Assembly: GCA_003161495.1 (NCBI GenBank)
Contig: PMOP01000451.1
Coordinates: 1 to 6,273 of the forward strand
Reading direction: 5' to 3'
From: Acidobacteriota bacterium
Lineage (GTDB): Bacteria; Acidobacteriota; Terriglobia; Acidiferrales; UBA7541
Length of the DNA stretch: 6,273 nt
The notes beneath the pieces are model-generated. The model was given only the letters and a program-made list of their open reading frames with translations, had not been told where the DNA came from and made no database searches. Position numbers and translations under genes: made by a program. Of the stretch, positions 1 to 5,480 are shown one piece after another (position 1 is the stretch's first letter; every line of letters starts with the position of its first letter).

Positions 1-1029
1 ATGGCCAAAAACGGCCGCGGGCTGATTTGCCTGGCGCTGACCGAAGAGCGCTGCGACGATCTGGCACTTCCTCTGATGACCCCGGTGAACACATCGAACT
101 ACGGCACGGCCTTCACCGAATCGATCGACGCGAGGCGCGGCACGACCACGGGAATCAGCACGGCCGATCGCGCCATCACCATCCTCACGGCCATCGATGC
201 GGGAACGCGCCCGACCGATCTCGCGCGACCGGGGCACGTTTTCCCGCTGCGCGCTCGAAATGGCGGCGTGCTGGTGCGTGCCGGACAAACGGAAGCTTCC
301 GTGGATCTTGCGCGGATCGCCGGGCTCACTCCGGCGGGCGTGATCTGCGAAATCATGAATGACGACGGCACGATGGCGCGCCTGCCGCAGCTCGCCGAAT
401 TCTGTCGCGCGCACGGGCTGAAGCTGCTGACCGTCGCGGAACTGATTCGCTACCGGATGCGCAATGAGCGCTACGTGCGGCGCGTCGCCGAGACGGCACT
501 GCCGACGCGCTACGGCGATTTCCGCATGATCGTGTACGCCTCCGACGTTGACCGCGAGCAGCACATCGCGCTCGTTCGCGGAGATTTGGCCGGTGGGCCG
601 CCGCTCGTGCGCGTGCATTCGCATTGCCTTACCGGAGACGTTTTCGCGTCCACCGAATGCGATTGCCACGAAATTATCGAGCGCTCGCTCGAAGCCATTG
701 TCGGCGAAAATCGCGGCGTGTTCGTTTACCTTCACCACACCGGGCGAGGCTTCGGCATCGATGCCGCCCTGCCCGCTCCTGGAGCGCTGCCGCGCATCGT
801 CAACCACTCGCGCGAACAACTTGACGTGGATATCGCCCGCCAGCGTCTGTTGCAGCACGAAAGTGGCATCGGCGCGCAAATCTTGATCGACCTGGGATTG
901 AAGAGCCTGCGTGTCCTGACCAACCATCCGAAAAAAGTGGTAGCGCTAGAAGGTTACGGCCTGACTATCACCGAACAAGTTCCGCTCAGAACCGCGTCAT
1001 CGAAAAAACGCACGCATCAGACCATTTAA
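1..1029 (+). CDS. ribBA: RibBA-like protein (DHBP synthase + GTP cyclohydrolase II domains), 5' partial, altered active sites
   Basis: Canonical RibBA makes the two riboflavin precursors: 3,4-dihydroxy-2-butanone 4-phosphate from ribulose 5-phosphate, and the pyrimidine from GTP, in the cytosol. The visible 342 residues begin inside the DHBP synthase domain. The ATG at base 1 is internal, because the usual N-terminal part of about 55-60 residues with the acidic DRENEGD-type motif is missing. Seen: TTGISTADR (residues 48-57), [10 protein letters not shown] (76-85), [12 protein letters not shown] (116-127), then a GTP cyclohydrolase II domain from about 160 with [10 protein letters not shown] (204-213), CDC (220-222) and LTNHPKK (306-312). 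Zinc ligands C209, C220 and C222 are present. Oddities: Q96 replaces the metal-binding His (E. coli RibB H153), and the catalytic segment of the second domain (about 245-288) is rewritten, with no counterparts of E. coli RibA Y105, D126 or R128. Family membership is secure; riboflavin activity is doubtful, so read the symbol as family level. The gene converges on the operon to its right. Confidence 0.9.
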   Translation: MAKNGRGLICLALTEERCDDLALPLMTPVNTSNYGTAFTESIDARRGTTTGISTADRAITILTAIDAGTRPTDLARPGHVFPLRARNGGVLVRAGQTEASVDLARIAGLTPAGVICEIMNDDGTMARLPQLAEFCRAHGLKLLTVAELIRYRMRNERYVRRVAETALPTRYGDFRMIVYASDVDREQHIALVRGDLAGGPPLVRVHSHCLTGDVFASTECDCHEIIERSLEAIVGENRGVFVYLHHTGRGFGIDAALPAPGALPRIVNHSREQLDVDIARQRLLQHESGIGAQILIDLGLKSLRVLTNHPKKVVALEGYGLTITEQVPLRTASSKKRTHQTI

Positions 1030-1057
1030 TTCAGCGGCAAGAATTTTAAATAAAATC

Positions 1058-1081
1058 TGGCGCAGGTTTTAGTGGCGCAGG
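1058..1081 (+). repeat. 9-base direct repeat TGGCGCAGG, two copies 15 bases apart
   Basis: TGGCGCAGG occurs at 1058-1066 and again at 1073-1081, where the second copy forms the left edge of the large inverted repeat. It could be a slipped duplication of the element's end. It is short, so chance is possible. Confidence 0.4.
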
Positions 1082-1240
1082 CTTCACAGGCTGCGGAAAA
1101 GATCCTTTATTTTGTCATTCTGAGCGAAGCGAGGAATCTCTCTGTGATTAAATGCCAAAGAAAGAGAGATTCCTCGGCGCGCAGCGCGCCTCGGAATGAC
1201 AGAACTTTTAGTTTTTCCGCAAGCAGTGAAGCCTGCGCCA
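1073..1240. repeat. Nested imperfect inverted repeat, possible bidirectional terminator
   Basis: The outer arms are exact 15-base complements: 1073-1087 (TGGCGCAGGCTTCAC) and 1226-1240. A second paired block follows inward, with 1092-1100 (TGCGGAAAA) against 1213-1221. Inside lies another inverted repeat (1114-1200, listed separately). The element fills the gap between two convergent genes and ends one base from the stop codon of the ComEA-like gene, so either transcript would fold into a long hairpin. A role as a shared terminator is inference; there is no long T tract typical of a compact intrinsic terminator. It resembles dispersed palindromic repeats in Acidobacteriota intergenic regions, as I recall them. 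Confidence 0.75.
1114..1200. repeat. Inner palindromic repeat of the GTCATTCTGAGCGAAGCGAGG type
   Basis: The left arm 1114-1143 starts GTCATTCTGAG and ends GAGGAATCTCTCT. The right arm 1163-1200 is its imperfect complement: 1114-1120 pairs with 1194-1200, and 1131-1143 pairs with 1163-1175 over 13 bases, around a loop of about 19 bases. The right arm carries extra sequence, including a small perfect palindrome at 1176-1190 (GGCGCGC-A-GCGCGCC). The core matches a dispersed repeat I recall from many bacterial genomes, where copies sit between genes; copy number cannot be judged here. No coding potential is evident. Confidence 0.75.
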
Positions 1241-1241
1241 C

Positions 1242-1601
1242 TTACTGCCCACTCTTTTTGGCGGGAGCAGTATTTTTCTGCGAAGGAACCGCGGAAGGAG
1301 CGGGCGCAGAAATCGTGACGTACGGCCGCATGGCATCGAGCTTTTTTTGGCTGATGCCGCGAATGGCAAGCAAATCCTCGACGCGGTGAAAACGGCCGCT
1401 CTTGGCGCGCATATCGATAATTCTCTGCGCCATGACGGGACCTACTCCTGGCAATTCCTGAAGTTCTTTTACGTTTGCGACGTTGAGATCGATTGGCTTC
1501 GCGGGGGGATTTTTCTCGGCGCGGGCGGCGATTGGCAGAAACGCGATAGCAAGGATCAAGAAAACAATTACGGTGCGAGATCGGATCAGTAGGAATTTCA
1601 T
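1242..1601 (-). CDS. ComEA-like secreted helix-hairpin-helix DNA-binding protein
   Basis: The protein is 119 residues. It opens with a signal peptide or N-terminal anchor: basic start MKFLLIRSR, hydrophobic stretch about 11-25, likely cleavage after ARA (residue 28). A tandem helix-hairpin-helix region of ComEA type follows: IDLNVANVKELQELPGVGP (37-55) with the second half VEDLLAIRGISQKKLDAMRPYV at about 74-95. The tail from 98 is Ala/Pro/Lys-rich. ComEA proteins bind double-stranded DNA outside the inner membrane and feed it to the ComEC channel during transformation. No comEC is in the window, and HhH proteins of this size also occur outside competence loci, so the role is inferred. The ATG at 1601 has GAAGG five bases upstream and overlaps the preceding stop as ATGA, so translation is probably coupled. 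It is the last gene of the minus-strand run, with the large inverted repeat directly downstream. Confidence 0.85.
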   Translation of the reverse strand: MKFLLIRSRTVIVFLILAIAFLPIAARAEKNPPAKPIDLNVANVKELQELPGVGPVMAQRIIDMRAKSGRFHRVEDLLAIRGISQKKLDAMRPYVTISAPAPSAVPSQKNTAPAKKSGQ

Positions 1602-1858
1602 CGCGACCTTCGTTTCCTGCCTAGAATGAAGAATCCCAATCCCAAAAGCATGGCACCGCCAAAAAAGGTAAAAATCTTAATCCCTTCCCCCATATGAAGG
1701 CCGATCAATCCCCGACCCACTCCCAACGAAATCATCCCCGAAAAAACCAGGACGATGCCGGCTTGCTGCCGGACTTTTGCCTTCCGCGATGAATCAGATT
1801 CGGTTGCCTTGCGCGTCGTAGACCTCGAGATCGCCGAATTGCGCGGCTTGCGATTCAA
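1598..1858 (-). CDS. Small two-helix membrane protein of unknown function
   Basis: I do not recognise a family. The 86-residue frame has a Ser/Lys/Arg-rich N-terminus (1-32), a hydrophobic segment at about 33-53 (AGIVLVFSGMISLGVG), a short linker LHMGEG, a second hydrophobic segment at about 60-80 (IFTFFGGAMLLGLGFFILG) and a basic end RKRRSR. Both ends are positively charged, so a hairpin with both termini in the cytoplasm is likely. The start is uncertain. The only standard start codon before the first helix is TTG at 1858, which gives a 65-base overlap with the M16 partner gene and has no clear Shine-Dalgarno. The next is ATG at 1735, which would remove most of helix 1. The stop overlaps the ComEA-like start by four bases, so it looks like a real operon member. 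Being beside a secreted protein may mean a membrane partner, but that is speculation. Confidence 0.6.
   Translation of the reverse strand: MNRKPRNSAISRSTTRKATESDSSRKAKVRQQAGIVLVFSGMISLGVGRGLIGLHMGEGIKIFTFFGGAMLLGLGFFILGRKRRSR
1607..1611 (-). promoter_or_regulatory. Ribosome binding site of the ComEA-like gene
   Basis: GAAGG on the minus strand lies five bases before the ATG at 1601. It is inside the last codons of the small membrane protein, which supports this start and translational coupling. Confidence 0.55.
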
Positions 1859-3167
1859 TCTGCGCGCGGTCGCCGACGATCACGATTTGCGCGTGGGCCG
1901 AATCGAAATATTTTTGCGCGGCGTCTAGCACGTCGGCGGAAGTGAGTTTCAGGACGCGCTCGCGATACGTTTCCAAATAATCTTCAGGAAGTTTTTCGAG
2001 CGTGGACGTGGCGAGCTGGCCGGCCAGGCCGTCCTGCGTGGCCAGGCCCAGCGAAAAAATTCCGGTCAGGTAGTTGCGCGCGTCGTCCAATTCCTCCTCG
2101 CCGACGGGAGTGGAACGCATGCGATCGATCTCGTAGAAAATTTCGGTGAGCGCGGCGGCCACCACGTCGTTGCGCACCGCCGCTCCGATGCTGAAGAAAC
2201 CATGCTGGCGCAGCGGATGCGCCCCGCTGCGCGGGCTGTAGGTATACCCTTTATCCTCGCGAATATTCATCACCAGGCGCGAATTAAACGCGCCGCCGTA
2301 AATCGAATTCGCGAGCGTGAGGCGCAGCCAGTCCGGATGTTTGCGCGTGATGGCGCGATTGCCAATCACAATTTGCGTTTGCACCGATCCAGGAAGATGC
2401 ACAAGGTACACGCGGCGCGCCGGCAATTCGGGCAGCGCAGGATCGGGCGCTCCCTCGACCGGCCCCGACGACCATGCGCCGAATATTTTTTCTATCTGCC
2501 CGAGCATCGCCTGCGGCGCGAAGTCTCCCACCATCACAAGCAACGCGTTTCCGGGTCGGTAGTATTGCCGGTAGTACTCCTTGAGCTGCTCGATGCGGTA
2601 GCCTGCCACCTGCTCTTCCGTCGGCGAAATCGTCCCGTACGGGTGCGCGCCAAATAGGACGCGCCGCAAGCGCTCGCTCGCCAGAAAACCGGGCGTGGTG
2701 CGCTCGATGCGCAAGGTTTCGACCAGCTGGCGCCGCTCGCGTTCGAATTCGTCCGCGGGAAACGACGCCTGGCGCGCCAGCTCCGAGACGAGACCCAGCA
2801 GATCGTTCGAAAAATCCACCAGGCCGGCGAACGAAACGACGCTGGTGTCCGCTCCAGCGCCCGAAGAAAGATCCGAGCCCATGCGGCGCAGGTCCTCCTC
2901 GATTTCGCGGCTGGTGCGCTCCGTGGTGCCCGTACGCACCATCGTAGCGGTCATGTCTGCCAGGCCGGGCGCCTTGGCGGCCGTCACGGCATTTCCGCTG
3001 CGGAAAAAAAGCTCGCCCGTAAATTTCGGGATCGTGTGCGATTCGACGAGGACGACTTCGAGGCCGTTCGAAAGAGTTCGGTGCACGCGCGGCGGCCAGA
3101 TCACCGGCCGAGCGGGAGTGAGCGCTGGAACAGTCGATTGCAATTCCGATCGAGGCACGGAACCCAT
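1794..3167 (-). CDS. M16 family peptidase-like protein, non-catalytic partner subunit
   Basis: This 457-residue protein has the two-lobed M16 (insulinase/pitrilysin-like) architecture of one bacterial subunit. The N-terminal lobe starts at about 29 (HRTLSNGLEVVL), and the linker and C-terminal lobe follow from about 180. The zinc motif HxxEH is absent: the matching place reads GLADMTATM (68-76), with D71, A74 and T75 where His, Glu and His should be. The C-terminal lobe keeps the Arg/Tyr signature of M16 partner subunits, NIREDKGYTY (301-310), preceded by GGAFNSRLVM. In heteromeric M16 enzymes such as mitochondrial processing peptidase and its bacterial relatives, such a subunit completes the substrate chamber without binding zinc. 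No signal peptide is seen, so a cytoplasmic location is likely unless the start is wrong. Its ATG shares one base with the stop of the catalytic gene (TGATG), and AAAGGGG lies seven bases upstream. The two should be made together and pair. Confidence 0.9.
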   Translation of the reverse strand: MGSVPRSELQSTVPALTPARPVIWPPRVHRTLSNGLEVVLVESHTIPKFTGELFFRSGNAVTAAKAPGLADMTATMVRTGTTERTSREIEEDLRRMGSDLSSGAGADTSVVSFAGLVDFSNDLLGLVSELARQASFPADEFERERRQLVETLRIERTTPGFLASERLRRVLFGAHPYGTISPTEEQVAGYRIEQLKEYYRQYYRPGNALLVMVGDFAPQAMLGQIEKIFGAWSSGPVEGAPDPALPELPARRVYLVHLPGSVQTQIVIGNRAITRKHPDWLRLTLANSIYGGAFNSRLVMNIREDKGYTYSPRSGAHPLRQHGFFSIGAAVRNDVVAAALTEIFYEIDRMRSTPVGEEELDDARNYLTGIFSLGLATQDGLAGQLATSTLEKLPEDYLETYRERVLKLTSADVLDAAQKYFDSAHAQIVIVGDRAQIESQAAQFGDLEVYDAQGNRI

Positions 3168-4477
3168 CAGGCCGCCCCTTTCTTCGCCGGCTGGCGAATG
3201 GCGATGGAGCGGTTGTGGCGCGTCAAAAGTTTTTGCGCGACGGATTGCACGGCTTCCGGCGTAACTTCCATGAATCCGCCGAGGATGGTGTTCACGAGGC
3301 TCGGATCGTTGTCAAACAGAGAGAAACACGCGAGCAGATGCATCAATCCATATCGAGGAATAGAGCCGCCGCCTTCCAGCATGGAAAAATAATTCGACCG
3401 GAATTTTACCTTGATCGGTTCCAATTCCTCGGCGGTGATTCCCTTCTCTTTCATCTCGTCGATAATCTGATCGTGGGCGGCGATGGTTTGATCCACGGAA
3501 TATTCGGGCTTGTGCAGAATTCGCGTCACCATGAGCGTCGGGCCGTTGTAATCGAACAAATCGCCGACGGGATAGTGGATGCCGCCCTCGGCGTCGACGG
3601 CAATTTGCTGTTCCAGCACCAAGCGGCGATAGACGCGGCCGGCGCGGCCTCCGTGCAACGCCTGATCGAGCATGGCCGCGGCGTGCCAATCCGGCGTGAG
3701 GCGGCGCGGCGCCTGATAGCCGATGGCGACGCCGGGAAGCGTGCCGAATTTTTCCTCGACCACGCCGCGGCGCTCCTCAATCTGCGGAGGCTCGTCAATG
3801 TCGGCGGGGGAAGGCTGCGGCCCGGACGGGATGGAAGCGAAATGGCGCTCGGCGAGCTTGATCCCTTCGTCGGTATCGACATCTCCGAGGATCAGCAGGA
3901 CCGCATTCGACGGCGCGTAATATGTTTTGAAAAATTTCTGGACGTCCTCCAAAGTGGCCGCGTCCAGATCGTCAAAATCCCCGTAAAAATTGTGGGCGTT
4001 GGACCAATTGCGATAAGCGATCGGAGGAAGATCGAGCCACGGAAAACCGCCATAGGGCTGGTTGAGCACATTGACGCGCACTTCCTCTTTCACTACGTCG
4101 CGCTGGTTGCGCAGATTTTCGTCGTCCACTTTAAGAGCGCGCATGCGGTCCGCCTCGAGCCACAGGACGCGCTCCAGCGCATTCGAGGGCACCGATTCGT
4201 AATAATTTGTCACGTCGTAATGCGTCGAGCCGTTCAGCACGCCTCCGGAAGAATTGATCAGCTTGATGTGCACCATTTTCCCGGCGTTGGCTGAGCCCTG
4301 AAACATCATGTGTTCAAACAGGTGGGCGAATCCGCTGCGGCCGCGAGGCTCGATGCGAAACCCGATGTTGTAATAGACGCCGACCGTGGCCACCGGCGCC
4401 GTGCGGTCCGGAGAAATAACCACGCGAAGGCCGTTCGGCAGCGTCGTGCTTTCGATGGGAATATTCAATGGTGTCAA
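3167..4477 (-). CDS. M16 family zinc metallopeptidase, catalytic subunit
   Basis: From the proposed start the protein has 436 residues, normal for a bacterial M16 subunit. The fold begins almost at once (IESTTLPNGLRVVISPD). The inverted zinc motif HLFEH is at residues 52-56 inside GFAHLFEHMMFQG, and the third ligand is probably in VVKEEV at 131-132, the expected distance downstream. The C-terminal lobe follows from about 200. M16 enzymes cleave peptides or small unfolded proteins inside a clam-like chamber; the substrate is not predictable here. Start choice: TTG at 4477 has AGGGGG four bases upstream and sits just ahead of the domain. A GTG at 4573 would add 32 residues that resemble neither a signal peptide nor the family, lacks a good ribosome site and overlaps the upstream gene by 29 bases. 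No export signal is visible with either start. The following gene overlaps by one base and encodes the complementary non-catalytic subunit. Confidence 0.92.
   Translation of the reverse strand: MTPLNIPIESTTLPNGLRVVISPDRTAPVATVGVYYNIGFRIEPRGRSGFAHLFEHMMFQGSANAGKMVHIKLINSSGGVLNGSTHYDVTNYYESVPSNALERVLWLEADRMRALKVDDENLRNQRDVVKEEVRVNVLNQPYGGFPWLDLPPIAYRNWSNAHNFYGDFDDLDAATLEDVQKFFKTYYAPSNAVLLILGDVDTDEGIKLAERHFASIPSGPQPSPADIDEPPQIEERRGVVEEKFGTLPGVAIGYQAPRRLTPDWHAAAMLDQALHGGRAGRVYRRLVLEQQIAVDAEGGIHYPVGDLFDYNGPTLMVTRILHKPEYSVDQTIAAHDQIIDEMKEKGITAEELEPIKVKFRSNYFSMLEGGGSIPRYGLMHLLACFSLFDNDPSLVNTILGGFMEVTPEAVQSVAQKLLTRHNRSIAIRQPAKKGAA
3175..3181 (-). promoter_or_regulatory. Ribosome binding site of the non-catalytic M16 gene
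   Basis: AAAGGGG on the minus strand ends seven bases before the ATG at 3167. It sits within the last codons (Lys-Lys-Gly-Ala-Ala) of the catalytic M16 gene and fixes the start at the TGATG junction. Confidence 0.6.
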
Positions 4478-4481
4478 AAAG

Positions 4482-4487
4482 CCCCCT
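4482..4487 (-). promoter_or_regulatory. Ribosome binding site deciding the TTG start of the catalytic M16 gene
   Basis: AGGGGG on the minus strand lies four bases before TTG at 4475-4477. It is the best ribosome site near this gene's 5' end. A second in-frame TTG three codons on (4466-4468) is 13 bases away, which is too far. Confidence 0.5.
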
Positions 4488-4544
4488 GTGATTAAAAATA
4501 GGCGGCCGCGAAATCCGGCTGCGTCAATTTCCGACCCTGCAAAC

Positions 4545-5441
4545 TTATTTCCTTTTCGCAACCGTGGCCGCACGGAAGACCCGGTCGAGATCCTTCGCCA
4601 TGGCGCCCGGCTGGGCGGCGAGAACTTCGGCGGTCAGGCGTGAAAGCGTCTTGTAGGCCTCCAAGTATCCAGGTTCAAAGTCCGCAAGAGCCTTGACGTG
4701 CCGTTCGACCGTCGAAAAATCTCCCCTCGACAATGGGCCGGTCCATGCCGCCAGAGTACCGACGCTCTCGAAATTATCCAGCGTCTGCCGCGTCAGCGGC
4801 AACAACGCGCGCATTGCCTGGCGGCGCTTGAATCCCTGCGTCATAAGCAGACGCGTCGCCGCCTCCATAAGCGCCAGAACATAAACACACGCAAAGGACC
4901 CTGCCGCATGATACGCCGCCTTGTTTGCTCCCGACAAGCGCACCGCCACGCCGCCCATCTGGTGAATCATTTTTCGCGCGACTTGCAACGCGGCCGCGCT
5001 GCCGTCGATACCGAAAATGCATTTCGCGAGGTCCGGAACGTTTTGGTTGGAGAAGGTCTGCATCGGATGCATCGAACCGGTCGCTGCGCCCAAATGGGCG
5101 AGCGGTCGAAGCACACAGGAATCCAGAGACCCGCTCGTGTGCAGCACCACTTTTCCGGACCATTCTTTCCCGCCCAGATGAGCAAGATTTTTCGCCACGC
5201 TTTCAATGGCGCCGTCCGGGGTGGTAATCAGAACTACCCGTGAATTCAGAATCTGATGGGTTGCCGAGTCCAGGGGCTGACCCGCACCAATGGCGCGCAC
5301 GGCCGCTCGCGCCGTGGATACGGATCGGCTGGCGACGCCGCCCACGTGCCAACCGAGTTCGTGCAGGCGGCGCCCCAGGGCGCGTCCAACGCGCCCCGCG
5401 CCAACGATGGATACGGTCTCCGGCATCCTCTGTGTTAGCAT
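4545..5441 (-). CDS. Rossmann-like and DUF2520 domain-containing protein
   Basis: The 298-residue protein starts with a dinucleotide-binding Rossmann fold: VSIVGAGRVGRALGRRL (10-26) with the GxGxxG glycines G14, G16 and G19. ITTPDGAIE (72-80) and HTSGSL (101-106) follow. The second domain matches DUF2520: MHPMQTF (124-130), NKAAYHAAGSFA (173-184) with K174 and H178, then TGPLSRGDFSTVERH (234-248). The layout is that of the 6-phosphogluconate/beta-hydroxyacid dehydrogenase and F420-dependent NADP reductase-like superfamily, so an NAD(P)-linked oxidoreductase is plausible. The substrate is unknown and I assign none. ATG at 5441 gives the full frame; a second ATG at 5426 (MPETVSIVGAG) would drop five residues. 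Neither has a well-spaced ribosome site. It is first in the minus-strand run, 67 bases before the proposed M16 start, so transcription of the whole run may begin just upstream. Confidence 0.9.
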   Translation of the reverse strand: MLTQRMPETVSIVGAGRVGRALGRRLHELGWHVGGVASRSVSTARAAVRAIGAGQPLDSATHQILNSRVVLITTPDGAIESVAKNLAHLGGKEWSGKVVLHTSGSLDSCVLRPLAHLGAATGSMHPMQTFSNQNVPDLAKCIFGIDGSAAALQVARKMIHQMGGVAVRLSGANKAAYHAAGSFACVYVLALMEAATRLLMTQGFKRRQAMRALLPLTRQTLDNFESVGTLAAWTGPLSRGDFSTVERHVKALADFEPGYLEAYKTLSRLTAEVLAAQPGAMAKDLDRVFRAATVAKRK

Positions 5442-5480
5442 TCTCTTGGCAGCTATTTTCGGGTTGCGGATAAATTATCT

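Noticed and set aside
1..3. ATG at the first base as the true ribBA start
   Set aside because: The DHBP synthase domain needs about 55-60 more N-terminal residues, including metal-binding acidic residues; this Met is internal to the conserved fold.
1072..1389. Plus-strand frame through the inverted repeat and the ComEA-like 3' end
   Set aside because: It translates repeat DNA and the antisense of a real gene; there is no plausible start site or domain.
2202..2657. Plus-strand open frame (151 codons) opposite the non-catalytic M16 gene
   Set aside because: It is Arg/His-rich with no domain; it is a shadow of the conserved minus-strand gene.
3215..4294. Long open frame (359 codons) on the plus strand opposite the catalytic M16 gene
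   Set aside because: It is exactly antisense to a gene with clear M16 motifs, shows no recognisable domain, and has the composition expected from the complement of GC-rich codons.
4472..4477. TTGACA on the minus strand, resembling a -35 promoter box
   Set aside because: It is the start codon plus second codon of the M16 gene, and no -10 box follows at 16-18 bases.
4698..5243. Plus-strand open frame opposite the DUF2520 gene
   Set aside because: It is a low-plausibility Arg/His-rich product, antisense to a recognised family.
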